Positions 1 through 11,802 of a DNA stretch of 64,000 nt are shown piece after piece (positions within the stretch are counted from its first letter, which is position 1; each line of letters begins with the position of its first letter). The translations under genes were made by a program, and so were the position numbers. Below the pieces are notes generated by a model. It was not told where the DNA came from and made no database searches. It saw nothing but the letters and a program-made list of their open reading frames with translations. The DNA is from Bimastos eiseni (lineage: Eukaryota > Annelida > Clitellata > Crassiclitellata > Lumbricidae), in the NCBI GenBank assembly GCA_959347315.1, contig OY365819.1, forward strand, positions 19,678,377-19,742,376, in the 5' to 3' direction.

Positions 1-826
1 TTTAAATTACAGATTGAAATTGCGTTCAAAATTTTCAAGGCCAGCGTCACCACTCCTCCCCCTTTATCCAAGAAACGAAGTCACCAATGACCATAGAAAG
101 TCCATTGTTACATTATAGCATCACACCACTCATAGCATGGGTTATAAATGTCTCTAAAAACTAGAGATGCAATCAAATTGAATAAGTAAATATATTGGAC
201 CGCCAGCCGGCTATAGGCCGATTAGCCTGTGGTTGAACTTAAGCCCATTGGCCCAATTAGCCCCAACATAGAAATGCAGAATGATACAGGACATAGTCCA
301 GGTTTTTAGCTATGCCTGCAGGACATAGGACAGAACTTCACACACAGAAGGCCAAAAAGGAAAACACTTCCTTCTTTTGCCGAACGTCTTACTATTTATT
401 ATTATTAACACTTTTTTGCGCCGGTGTCTAATGCTGAGTGCATCAATCGATGGCGCATCAAATCCGACCGTGGTCAGTTCAATTCCACGGGGTCAGTCCA
501 TCAAGACAGAGAGACAGCCTAAGGAGGGTATGCCAACTGAAAAAGGAAAGTCTTAAGTTGAGATCTAAACAAAGGAAGAGACTGAGCAGACAGAACAGAC
601 ACAAGGAGGGAGTTCCAGAACCTGGGTCCAGACACTTAGAAAGCACGACAACCAAGAACAGTCCTAGTCCGCGGAATTGTCAAAGAAAGGCAGATAGACG
701 ACCCAGTTGAATAATCATTGACTTCTAGTACTGTGGTTGACCGTAATGAAGTGTTTTGTAGAGAATAAGACCAAGCTTGAAAGAGATCCATTGACGAACA
801 GGAAGCCAACGTCTGGCAACCCTGGT
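1..826. other. Gene-empty stretch
   Basis: No coding region, RNA gene or clear element recognised. From about 430 the plus strand is purine-rich and non-coding in all frames; it may be old repeat sequence. Confidence 0.5.
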
Positions 827-877
827 AGCGCCAGTCCCAAGCCTGGAGAAAGAAGGATTCTATTGCTTTGTCGATAA
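827..877 (+). repeat. LINE 3'-tail-like repeat R1 (truncated copy)
   Basis: Starts GCGCCAGTCCCAAGCCTGG, the hallmark of a family (called R1 here) present at least nine times in the window. The phrase resembles the 3' ends of RTE/BovB-type LINEs as I remember them. This copy loses similarity after the first ~35 bases. Confidence 0.5.
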
Positions 878-1357
878 GATTTAATAGCAACTAAACTCAG
901 ATATATAAATTAATATACGTTAACCCCGCTTCCATCTTATTACACACACCCTGCCTCCATGAACACAGGGGTCAGACAATCGTACTCCAAACCCAAACCC
1001 CATTGGTAGATGCTAGCGATGTCAAGGGTTTCCGAGTAGGGAGAATGAGTTGGAATTGCACATGCTCTAGCATTCGAGAGCGAAGGTTTGAAATGGCATG
1101 GAGAAGGATGGGTAAGAGGACTCGGTAAGAGGGATGGGTGAGAGAAGGAGGGTCGACGAAGGGTTAGTAGCGAGGAGGTCAGTGGCATTTGGTCGTCGGT
1201 CGTCGGAGATTTTTTTTCCTGTAAGAAAGCGATTAAGACGGGGCATCAGATGGTCAGTCCGTCGATTCCGCATTCAACGGATCCGTCGAAATTCAACCCT
1301 TGGGATCCAACTGAGCCTCCGATCGGTCCATCGCCTTAACAGATACGCTCCCATCAC
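878..1357. other. Gene-empty stretch
   Basis: Nothing recognised. Short ORFs on both strands overlap each other and show no domain. Confidence 0.4.
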
Positions 1358-1452
1358 CAACTCTCTCTCTCCCCCTCGGTCTCTCTCTGTCCCTCCTCCT
1401 CTCTATGTTCCTCTTCCCATCTCTTCCGTCTCTCTTTCCCCTCACTATCTAC

Positions 1453-1538
<86 letters not shown>

Positions 1539-1612
1539 GTCTATCTATCTGTCTGTCTGTCTGTCTGTCTGTCTGGCTGTCTGTTTGTCTGTCTGTCTCT
1601 GTGTCTTTGTAT
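1358..1612 (+). repeat. Microsatellite (CTAT)n then (CTGT)n
   Basis: A CT-rich lead-in is followed by about 25 CTAT units and then by CTGT units, a transition seen at several loci in the window. Overlapping YLSIYLSI-type ORFs are artefacts of the repeat. Confidence 0.95.
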
Positions 1613-2339
1613 GGTTTGGCGGAGGGGAGATTCCATAGAGACCGATCGGTCCTAAGACGCGATCCTCGCTTCACTGACCTGCGGCCAAAAGAACAGCGTG
1701 CATCTCTTCAACAACGCCGGTGGCCATCGCTGCCCTTCCCGCACCCGCTCCATCGTCTCACCCACTGTCAATGCTGCTGCTGCTGCTGATTGGGCTGATG
1801 ATGTGGTTGATGATGTTGCCGATATTCGGTTCGTATAGCATCTGTACGTCATTCGATGTATCGTTTGGCCCCTGGCTGTCCCGCCTCATCTCTACGATTG
1901 CAGAGGATAATAACGAAGCAGCCTGTTTCTCTCTCTCTGTCTCTGTCTCTCTGCCTCTCTGTCTCTGTCTCTCTTTTTGTCTCTTTTTCTGTATGTATGT
2001 CTTTCTCTCCGACCCATTCTCCACACCTCCGCTCCTTCTTTCATGGAAGACTGAGATCAAAGATCAAAATCCGTAACTGTTTCGGCTGCGACCTGAACAC
2101 AGAGAATTCGGAACATTGCTCTCTTTAATTGTGCACAGCCAGTTCATCCCATGTAACAGCTGGGTTCACAGTTTCAGAAGCCACAAGTTCCAGATTCATT
2201 AATTTTGACTTAACAAATAACAACTTTGATACCTCAAACACGGTCAATCTTCAGGTGGCAAGATTCTATATCGCTTGCCGGATCAATGTTTGTACACTCC
2301 TCTTGCATCCTGTTCGTTCTGCTCAGTCGCTTACATGTT
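1613..2339. other. Gene-empty stretch with small simple repeats
   Basis: Contains a short CTG run near 1773-1790 and a CT-rich stretch at 1927-1990. Otherwise nothing recognised. Confidence 0.4.
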
Positions 2340-2530
2340 TGCCCGGGTAAAGACAGGTTTTAAGCCTAGGCGAGAAGGAAGACGGCGGCCGCCCCTCTAC
2401 TGGGTGTCCCAGGTGTTCCCCGAGCCAACGGCGAAGGTTTCGAGTCAATAGCTGTAAAAACTGTGAAAATGCATCGCCAGACTTTCTGTGTGTCACTCTG
2501 ACACACAGAAAGCCTTCTTTATTTATAAGA
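2340..2530 (-). mobile_element. Helitron-like fragment, 5' part
   Basis: Read on the minus strand from 2530, this begins TCTTATAAATAAAGAAGG and then matches the first ~200 bases of the element at 31481-32002, including TTCGCCGTTGGCTCGGGGAA and ACACCTGGGACAC. Just inside the end lies a perfect hairpin with 14-bp arms and a 3-base loop (2482-2512, arm CTTTCTGTGTGTCA). The start is A|TC, as expected for Helitrons. I do not see its 3' end. Confidence 0.55.
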
Positions 2531-3084
2531 TGTTAAATATCCCTATTCGAAGCAGTGGTTACAATCTCAGTGAGTGAAAAATACGTTATATTACCCCTTA
2601 TAGATAGTCGTAACTATATACCCCTCATCATTTACAGACTTGCAAATTAACACCCACACCATTAGTCCCCAGACTAACAGACACATCTACGCTTTATGTC
2701 CAAGTTTATCGACTGATTGATTGGTTTCGTTCTCAACCTAGGCCAAAGACTTATCTATTTCAGTCTGCCTCTACTGCAGCAGTAAAGCATACGATCCTTG
2801 GATATTGATGAGATTATGGCTTGGTTTTCAAACCTTCTGCTGTCTCCATTCCCTTTTATCAGTGTTCATCCAAGGTGTTTACTTTTCTCTGTGTCCAATT
2901 AGCTTTGACGACAGGATTGAACAAAGCAGCTCTGATTTGATAGAGCCCTGTCAAACAGTCTGGTCTCTCTGACATGGCTTTGGTAGGTGTTGAGAAATTT
3001 TCAAGGATTTACATTACATCATATCGCATAGTTGGCGCTCCGTAATCATGTACCTGAAGGACTCGCTCAAGTCATTCCGATGCT
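2531..3084. other. Gene-empty stretch
   Basis: Moderately AT-rich, with nothing recognised on either strand. Confidence 0.4.
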
Positions 3085-3125
3085 ACCTCCTAAGCCACTG
3101 GCCGAACACTTTATCCAATCGGATA
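3085..3125 (+). repeat. 41-bp direct repeat, copy 1
   Basis: ACCTCCTAAGCCACTGGC followed by a CACTTTATCCAATCGGATA block. It recurs at 3481-3521 with two substitutions, about 355 bp of unrelated sequence later. Confidence 0.8.
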
Positions 3126-3480
3126 TCTGTCCTAACTAAATTTCGCCTGATTAAGACCCAAAGCATCTGCAGTTTCTGCACTCTGCAGAAGGATACCCGG
3201 CCATCACAGCCGTAGAGCCAGACCGCCGAGCAGACGACAGACGAAGACAAGATCTTCATGGCAAGGTCTACGTGTAGTAGTGTGTCACTGGCGTCGACAT
3301 TCGCCAGACATCGAACCAGGAATCGAATCATTCTAGGGCTCTCTATGTCGTAAATCAGCCGCGATTGGGATCGCACGAAAACAGCGAAGGGAAAGAATAG
3401 AAGCATCAGCAGCGGCGCAGGAACACTAAGTCATGCAAGGAAGACCACACTATTTGACTCGATGAAGTTCTTCGTCTGCC

Positions 3481-3521
3481 ACCTCCTAAGCCACTGGCGG
3501 AGCACTTTATCCAATCGGATA
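3481..3521 (+). repeat. 41-bp direct repeat, copy 2
   Basis: Second copy of the repeat at 3085-3125, in the same orientation. Confidence 0.8.
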
Positions 3522-3639
3522 ATCCATGCGCGATGATTCTGTATACGAGGGATGGACGGTCGAGTGCCTACCGTCCCTTTCGCTGCTTTCTACCTTTGGC
3601 GCTTGTCGCGAAATTGGTTTCTGTAGCGGACGCAGTTGT

Positions 3640-3755
3640 CCGTGCATCTGTCTCAGTCGCTGTTTCTCTCTCTGCTCGTCTCTCTATCGCTCTGTCTCTG
3701 TCTGTCTGTTTCTGTATCTGTCTCTCTGTCTGTCTGTCTCTCTCCCTATCTCTCT

Positions 3756-3815
<60 letters not shown>
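3640..3815 (+). repeat. CT-rich microsatellite
   Basis: CTGT/CTCT-rich run ending in an almost pure (CT)n of about 50 bp (3761-3812). Confidence 0.9.
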
Positions 3816-3816
<1 letters not shown>

Positions 3817-6800
3817 TCCTTGTTGTGTTTCGGCAACAGTATTGACATTGTCGATGCGTGTGTAACGCATTGCTTGATTGTCTTCGTTTTCAAGTATATC
3901 TCTTGCTACTTGTATCTGATTTGAGTCTCATTCTGTCAGCCTATAAATCTCATTGCTTCCCTCTGTCTGAAGTCCAAGTGTCCATCTCCTCTCTTCCTTC
4001 TTTTTCTGCTCCTCCTTCTCCTCCTCCTCTTCTATCTGGAGGCACTGTAAACTAAGTTTCCGTGCCATGATAAGGGATGTGTCGTTGCATTTCGTGCGGT
4101 AATTTTATTTCCAGATGAAACGCAGGCGTTCCAGACGACACGACTCTAGTGCCGGCTAATTGGTTGATCATCGCAAGGATGGGAAGAGGCAGGCCAGAGA
4201 AGAGGGCGGCAAGGGAAGAAGCGGGCAAGGAGACAGCTAGGCAAGCAGAGAGGCAGGCGAAGGGAGAGGGAGGAAATGACAGAGGCAGGCTAGGGAAAGA
4301 CAGGCAAGAGGAATGGACTAACGGAGGCAAGAAATCCGGGTTTGCACAGACCATCATCTATCGATTGTTGTCGATTCCGAATGTGCGGACGAGGGTCCCG
4401 CGAGATAGAACATTGCGCTCATAATACTTTCACCCGCCAGCAGCAGACATATTAATGATATATCGAACCATCGCATATTGCGAATCGATTACGTTTTCCT
4501 TGCAGTCTACAGAGGAAGGAGTCTACAGAGGAGGAAGAAGAGCGGTCGAATGGTTGATAACTGCGGAAGACGCAGAAAGAAGATCACGCGTTTATAGTTT
4601 TGATACAAATAGAAAGAGACAGATGGACAGAGAGACAGAAACAGACAGACAGACAGTCAGAGAGAAAGAAGCAGAGAGACAAACTTACAGAAACAGATAG
4701 ACAATATTTGAAACTTGATTCTTATTCTGCAACTTGTTTAGAGGCTAGTTAACCGCATACTGAGAATAAGAAACGGAGAGCGTGAGAGACCGACCTACCT
4801 TCCGTATGATCTATGTCGGCCTTGCTGATACCATTCTGCTGCGCCGTAAACATCTGAGCAGAACGTTGTCGTTATTAGCGCTCTGTCAAATAAATTCCGA
4901 CCCAGTGTCCCACCAGTCTTCTCGATTTCGCAGGCGTTGGTCTTTGTCGATCGGAGCCCGGCATCGAACGAAGGCGCTACTCAAAGATTAAGCGCAGGGT
5001 ACCAGCCTATTTACGAGCGCCTCTCCAGCGTTGTAGTATGTATTGTCGGGAGATAAATAACGAAGACTAAGCAGTTGCGAGAGAGGATCACGCTGCGGAG
5101 ATGTTGCTGTTATGGCATTGTCTTGCAATGACAGTTATTCCTAGTAAGACAATAGAGCGTCACATGTGTTTGTTCACGATCGTAATGGTAATCGTAAACT
5201 CCAGTTTTCTTTAGCGATATTCTCTAGATAAGCACAGAGTCCCAATTTATTCACGATAGCTGCGCCGTGTTGGACAGCCCCTCCAGAGATGGCTACAGCG
5301 GAGATCGGAGTCCGGTTGCCACAGAGATCTTGTCACGGAAAACCCTGGTATAGTGACTGGGGTAAGGGAGAGGGTGAGGGTGAGGTAAGAGGATTATCGG
5401 GTAGAGCGGCATACATGGTTGGAACAGAGCAATGAGAATGCTTTTTGGAACACTAAATTGATAATCGTTTAGTTGGTAGAATATGCCGAAACATTTCTAG
5501 CAATTCACACAAAATTCGCTATAGCAGTTTCTCAGAGCCTACAGACCACAATACGACCACTATCGAATACGGTGAATAGGCCTATTTAAAAATTAAATCA
5601 AAAAATCTTTTATTTGCTTCCAGTATGTGGACGGTATTCCCTGCATCATTGTAGCCAATTGAGGCAGAGCCTATATGCATTAGGTGAGGTGCTTCTGGCT
5701 TTCGATATACGCCCGTTATCTTACGTACGATTAGCGTAATCATCATCACACCCACTGTTGTCCTTAGAATCCTAACCCCAGACCTTGTCTAGCACAACAA
5801 ATTGTCTCGATCGACCTATAGCACAGGTTCTGCAGAGTGTGAGGTTAAGAGTGTGAACCCAACGGCGCGTTGCAAGACTTCCTCCTCAGGCGATCATCAA
5901 CACAGACGAATAATTGCCAGCTTCAATTACATCGATTTTGCACCAAAGCTCAACTGGGACAGATTAACTGCACCATTTCAGGTAAGAGCAGTTCATCGCT
6001 CGCTCGCTCGCTATCATTAACTGTCTCAGAGAAATTAAACCCATCAAAATGATATCAGCTGCATTATGGCTTCATTGATAACATGGGACATTTCTCAGAG
6101 CGCTGGCCTTGCAATTCCTTCGCTAAGATCGCTCAGCACCATAGGTTGATGCCTTGTCATTAGACAGTGACACTTGATAACTACATACTACTGCTACTGA
6201 TAACAACTATAGCAGTACTGGGATCTCTCAGGTTGAAACGCTAAGATGGCCACAGCCAAGTGCGATGTAATTTACGCATTTCAAAAGCTTTTCTTATAGT
6301 AGGATATAATTAGAGGATTCCCAGTGCGAAGAACCCACGAATAAAAAGACTTCGCGACACTACCAATTGAGACCGTGGTACTAGTCATCGAGGGAGGGAC
6401 ATTCCAGAGTAAAAAGACAAGCCAGTGCATATGCGCGGCGCTGGACACTAGCAGTCCGAGTCCGAGGTCCAAGGAGGTCAATTTGGTTCAAAGAACGAAA
6501 GAGGGCGACCATGCAGAGGCAGAATAAGAAGGCTGAGACATAGGTTCACAAACAGAGCGTTGAGTCTGGCCATGCTCTGGAAGGGAGGAATAGAATCTCA
6601 AAGCGAATACTGGCGATGAGTGGAAGCCAGCGTAAGTGATCATTCATGAAGGCCGTTATGATATGTGAAAACAAGGAAAAGCCGACGATCAGGCGAGCAA
6701 ATCATCGATTAAAGTGTGCAAAACGAGATTTCGGAAGAACAACATGTAGTGAGTTGCAGTTATCAATGCATGAGCAGATCCAAGCATGGATCATCGAGGT

Positions 6801-7020
6801 AGCAGATGAGGAAGGCACAGAACTCGTTACAGTTCGAAGACGTCTCAGATTATAAACAGTGAACCGAGAGAGGCTGTGTTGTGTTTAGTAAACGAGAGAG
6901 TGGGCCTACTTTCTGACAGTTTTTGTCAAGAGTAAGTCATGACCACAGAGTCGAATAAGTAAAACTGGGGCCCCCGACCTTTCTTGTTTTCGACTTATGC
7001 TGTTTGGTCTCGGATCAAAC
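3816..7020. other. Long gene-empty stretch
   Basis: No gene recognised in 3.2 kb. It includes a purine-rich degenerate GAGGCAGGC-like patch (about 4180-4300) and a (GACA)n patch (4612-4700). The ORFs are short, conflict between strands and have no domain I recognise. The purine-rich block at 6360-6860 looks like old repeat sequence but I cannot assign it. Confidence 0.4.
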
Positions 7021-7145
7021 AACCTCTGGGCAACCCATTTGACTCGCCGCAGCATCGTGAATAAGCTTGTGCCCTGCGCTTGGCTTTCAAGTGGCGCTCT
7101 AGAGCTTTGGAGACCACGATTAAGTTTACGATTACGATTACGAAC
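7021..7145 (+). mobile_element. LINE 3' tail (same family as the relic at 54.8-56.1 kb)
   Basis: Matches the end of the LINE relic at 55930-56050: an ACAACC..TTTGA..CGC block, then AATAAGCTxGTGCCCTGCGCT, a TTTGGAGA segment, and a terminal (GATTAC)n-type repeat. It is a 5'-truncated insertion with no coding part left. Confidence 0.6.
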
Positions 7146-7223
7146 ATGGCGCAATCGAGATAATTTAGCTGCAGTGGTTTGCTTAATTACACAATACAAT
7201 ACAACTGTTATTAGCCCTTCTTA

Positions 7224-7385
7224 CAGTTTTGCTCAGAAGTGCATACACACGCCTCGACGGCGCAACTGCAGTTGTACTGCAGAGCAATTGTGTGCGAAGG
7301 ACTTGCTCAAGGTCCTTACACAGTGACTCCTCGGATGCGGGTCGAACCCGCTCACTCAGCTCTAACCAACCCGCCACTGTGTCAC
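7224..7385 (-). mobile_element. tRNA-derived SINE, family A
   Basis: Read on the minus strand it has a tRNA-like head with B-box GCGGGTTCGACCC and an A-box-like GGTTAGAGCTGAG, then the body shared with other family A copies (GGACCTTGAGCAAGTCCTTCG, CACAATTGCTC). It aligns along its whole length with 37481-37664. Confidence 0.75.
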
Positions 7386-7889
7386 ATAACTCATTCTAAG
7401 TCGCCTCGTCATAGCACTCACAAAGGCTCTCGCAACCAAATTAAGCAAGACGACGCCTTACCAATCTTCAACGGTTTGTGACATACGGCCATCGAATGGC
7501 GAAATACTGAAGAAGTTCATGCTGTAGACTTCATAGGAATCCAAAAGGCTTGTTACAGAGAATATACTACAGCACTAAATAACGTTATTCATATGTTTTT
7601 TGCTTAAGAATAATAATTCACGGTGCTAGTTTTGGCTAGAGAGGGAGAGCCTAGTCAAGTGGGTGTGTCTGGTTATTTGGTATGAGAAGAACCTCTCTGC
7701 GCCATCTGGTGCTCATTTGTCTTCTCACAATGCACGCCCTCTGTTGGTTGCCAGCAATCAATCTACTAGATGGCTCAGATAAGAGAAGTCAAAGATATCG
7801 AACGCCTCTGACAGAGGTCCATTTCACGCGGACACCGGTCAACCATCTCCTCGCCATCAATACATTCGCCTCCTACTCGACGCACTCTG

Positions 7890-7892
<3 letters not shown>
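7386..7892. other. Gene-empty stretch with one small ORF
   Basis: From ATG 7682 an ORF opens with a hydrophobic, signal-peptide-like start (MRRTSLRHLVLICLLTMHAL) but runs into the adjacent (CT)n repeat. I do not call it a gene. Confidence 0.35.
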
Positions 7893-7925
<33 letters not shown>

Positions 7926-8870
7926 CTCTCTCTCTGTCTGTCTATCTCCGTCTCTGTCTCCGTCTCTGTCTTTGCCTTCTTTTTCTCTCTCTACCTTCCC
8001 TCTGTCTTCTCTCTGCCTTCTCTTTCTCTGCCTTTTCTCTCCCTCTCTCACACACACTCGCTCTCTCTCTTTCTCTTTCTCCTCGGCACCGTCCTCCATA
8101 GCTTCCTCTTCCTTTTCCGCTTCCTCCTCCTACTCCATCTCGTTCTACCTCTCTTCGTCATCTTTTTCTTACTCCACCGTTGACTCTTCCGTTACTACCA
8201 ACGACCTTTGTGATTCGTTCGTTCTTAGACCTCACTTGTATGACTCTCCCCTTAGTTCTACCTCTTGTTTCCACTTCTTTTTCCCTTCCTTTCTTTCCTT
8301 CTTTTCCTTTCAAACTTCTTCATTCTTCTTTCACCGTATTCTTCCATTTCTTCTACCGTTCTACGCATATATTCCTTGTCATGGATGCATCGTTAAATAA
8401 ACTTATCACACACACCATTTCTTCAGCACATCTCTTCTTATATTTTCCTCCTTTTGAAACCTTCTTTTCCTTCTCAGCCATATTTCATCCTTGTCCTCAT
8501 TCTCCTTCCTCGTAATTTCTCTTCTCAATTCCTCTTTCCAACGTCCTCCTCCTCCTTCCTCTTACTCATTTCTTTTACACCGTTTTATTCAACGATACAT
8601 TTCTTCTCTTTCCCGTTACTCATTATTCCTCCCAATTAATCCTCATTCCATCTCCACCCTCTTCCCTTCCATTCTCCTCTTTCTCTTTCTCTTTCCTCCT
8701 TTATTCTGCTCCTCCTCGTTCCTTGTATTTCTTTCTCCTAACCTCCCTTCTTCCCTATTTCCTCCCCTTCTTCCTCCTCCTCCTCCTCCTCCTCTTCGTC
8801 TTTCCCCTTCTTCTGCTCCGATCCTTGCATCATCTCCAACCGAAAGACGGAGTGCCTTCCAATAGTAGCA
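7893..8870 (+). repeat. 1-kb polypyrimidine tract
   Basis: Almost entirely C and T on the plus strand: (CT)n at the start, then imperfect CTTC/TCC/CTCCT mixtures to about 8870. The ORFs here (runs of S, F, L, P) are composition artefacts. Confidence 0.9.
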
Positions 8871-8967
8871 CACATCAAAGCACTGCCTGCATGAAATCTT
8901 CGAGCATCTGGTCCCTAGGGATCTTCATACTACTTCTAAAGCGACTGCTCTTCGCTGGCTCGGGGGC

Positions 8968-9130
8968 AGAAGGCCAGTAAGTTGTGGACATGAAGCCAGT
9001 ACGTCGTGGACGAGAGACCAGGGCTTCGTAGAAGGGAGGTCAGTATGTCCCGCAAGGGAGGCCAGTTCGTTGTATAAGGAAGGCGTCTTGGTTAGGAGGC
9101 CATTGCGCCGTAGAAGGTAGGCCGGCGGCA
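8968..9130 (+). repeat. Degenerate 22-bp minisatellite
   Basis: About seven diverged tandem copies of a unit close to GAGGCCAGTACGTCGTAGAAGG. Confidence 0.75.
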
Positions 9131-9249
9131 TCCAAGTCTCTGACGAATCTTGCCTCGGAGGGTCTTTAAGATACGTCGGCGCAATATAAATTCTCCCAAT
9201 TTATTGACTTCTCGTCGTCGCTGCCGTTGAATCGACTTTCCTTGGACGG

Positions 9250-9380
9250 AGGCGTCAATTGCTGTCGGTACGTGTTCAGACCCTATAAGCACGCTTTATA
9301 AACGCCAATTGCTCTCTCTGGGCGTACGTGTTCGGACCTTATAAACACGGTTATAAACGCCAATTGATCTCTGCGCGTGC
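9250..9380 (+). repeat. Degenerate tandem repeat, unit about 55 bp
   Basis: Two clear copies of a unit containing TACGTGTTCGGACC, TTATAAACAC and TATAAACGCCAATTG. Weaker echoes continue to about 9510. Confidence 0.65.
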
Positions 9381-10138
9381 TGAGACCTTGCATATACATG
9401 TATATACGTACAAACGACAGTTGTGTCTGGTTTATACGTGTACAAACAACCATTGCGTATAAACCTCGTTATTTAGGTTTGTACAAACGCCAAATGTGTA
9501 TGAACCTTATAATTATAATAATGAAAATTTTATGGTTTACATCTAGCTTATCTGCTCATACGCCAATTGCTACGCATGTTTTTTATCCTCCTCAACTCGG
9601 TCTACCTATCCACAGACTTAAATTATCTACATGCCATTTAAGACCTTATAATTGAGCTTTATAACGATAAATTCATGTCGCATGTAACCATAACCATCAA
9701 TCTATTGGTCCAAACAAACAAGTATACAATACATTTAGCATGCTCAATCAGAACTTCTAATAGACGCAAAAGGTAACCCAGAAGGTATTAAGATCCCATT
9801 TTAAACGACACTTTGACATACCATAATCGTTGCGAATTGGTTGGAAACTTGCATTAAACCTTAACTAAGACAAACAAAATTGAACAAAATTAATCAGAGT
9901 GAACAATATTAAACACGATAAACGTCATCAAACCTAGTAAGGCAAACTAGCTGAGTTCATGAATACGACATTGTAGATGATAATAACGTTAGACCTGCAA
10001 CCATCATGGTATTATTTTCTTTTGACTTTTAATAAACTTACTACACAGCGCTATATATAAGTAAGTAAGCATCTTCTTTAATAAGAATGCCTGCAATCGC
10101 ACAGTACGCACATAAGGTCTTACAATATCCTTGCTACG
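9381..10138. other. Gene-empty AT-rich stretch
   Basis: Apart from fading copies of the preceding repeat to about 9510, nothing recognised. Confidence 0.4.
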
Positions 10139-10222
10139 TAGGCCTACCTCTCCTCTCCCCTATTGCTAGGCCTACCTCTCCTCTCCCCTATTGCTAGGCC
10201 TACCTCTCCTCTCCCCTATTGC
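10139..10222 (+). repeat. 28-bp tandem repeat, three identical copies
   Basis: Three perfect copies of a 28-bp unit beginning TAGGCCTACCTCTCC and ending CCCTATTGC. Identity implies recent expansion. Confidence 0.97.
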
Positions 10223-11489
10223 ACCCACTCAATCTTGCAGTCGCGTTTAGCAGACTAGCCAAAAATGTCGTTTTCAACGATTCTGATTTGATATGTCTGT
10301 ATACGCAGTTTCACTTAATAAGTTGAATCAAAATAGGTATACAAGACTAATTTAATCAAAATCACTGATAAAACTAAACGTAAAGCAGAATAACGAAGTT
10401 TTTTGTTGACCCCTGAATCGCTTATGAATCATCTCCTATCAGGTTTTTATGTGAAAAAGCGCTGATAAGACTGGGGCTGTTGACTTCGAGTTTGGCGTAA
10501 TTACCTCTTCCAGCCTGCATGCAAATCTCAATGCTTTTTCCAGCCCCACAGTGCACTTCTAAACCTTTGCAAAAAGTATTATCAAGATTAGAGTTGCACT
10601 GCTATATAGGCCTTATTCTCTCTTTGAATCTGGAGCTGATTCTAACCAAACTTGCAGACTTTGAACAGTGAATAAGTTGGTTCCAGAGACTCTGTTTTAT
10701 TGGGTGTTGTGAATTGTGAGAGCCTCGAGATTATCATATCGATTATTGTGTATGTATGTATAATTTGAACTCATGAGTGTATAGTACTTTTATATGTACA
10801 TGTAAGTATGTATGTTTTTATTTAGGCCCTACTATGCTTGTACGAGTATATCTGTGCATATTATTGTATGAATTCAAGCACAGATGTCAATACGCATCTA
10901 TGTGTATTGTGTATGCATGCATGCATATAGGCTTGCACGTTTTCTCAGTATAATATCCTGACGAAATTGTAGGCCAACGTGAAAGGTTATAATTTCTTAT
11001 TACGTGATTGGAAGTTTGTTGTTGACGCTTGTATATTTGATGTTTGTATTCGTTGCTTGAATAGTCTACTTGATGTTTGTATATCTGATAGTTGCATTTG
11101 GTGTTTGTATTGTATACATTAAGTGTCATGCGAATGTTGTCAGATGTGTCTGTCGCCAGATCGTCTGTCATGACGCACGCACCTGCCAATGCCTGGGATC
11201 GATCAATTCCGTAGAAACTGATTATCTATCATGTTGCAATCACTTGATTGCTATCGATCTTAGGCTCCGAACAGTTGATTGGATCTGGTGTTTGATCGGA
11301 GCAATCAGACGAACGGAGGAAGACTTTGAAAAGATCAACTATCAATTTGCTGGGCGATGTTGGCCTAGACAGACCGATCGATTGATATACGTAGGGCAGA
11401 GGTAGACAGGGCAGATTAGACGGAGAGGGACGCACAGAGGGGCAGACACAAACCTAAACTTGATTGGAAGTGTAGTTTTCTTGCTCCAG
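10223..11489. other. Gene-empty stretch
   Basis: A degenerate TGATGTTTGTAT-like repeat occupies about 11020-11115, and GTATGTA-rich sequence occurs near 10748-10815. No gene recognised. Confidence 0.4.
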
Positions 11490-11802
11490 AACCAACGGAA
11501 CATATGTATGTAAATATCCATATATGTATGTGTGTAAGCATGTATGTATGTACAAGTATGTATGTTTGTATGTATGTATGTATGTATGTATGTATGTATG
11601 TATGTATGTATGTATGTATGTATGTATGTATGTATGTATGTATGTATGTATGTATGTATGTATGTATGTATGTATGTATGTATGTATGTATGTATGTATG
11701 TATGTATGTATGTATGTATGTATGTATGTATGTATGTATGTATGTATGTATGTATGTATGTATGTATGTATGTATGTATGTATGTATGTATGTATGTATG
11801 TA
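11490..11802 (+). repeat. (TATG)n microsatellite
   Basis: Imperfect lead-in, then about 59 uninterrupted TATG units (about 11566-11801). Open reading frames in five frames (YVCM, THIHTYIH) are artefacts. Confidence 0.98.

Noticed and set aside
1134..1655. 173-residue ORF of YLSIYLSI and CLSVCLS repeats
   Set aside because: Translation of (CTAT)n/(CTGT)n; all frames are open.
7682..7900. Small ORF with signal-peptide-like N-terminus
   Set aside because: Runs into (CT)n without a natural end; no splice donor or conserved motif seen.
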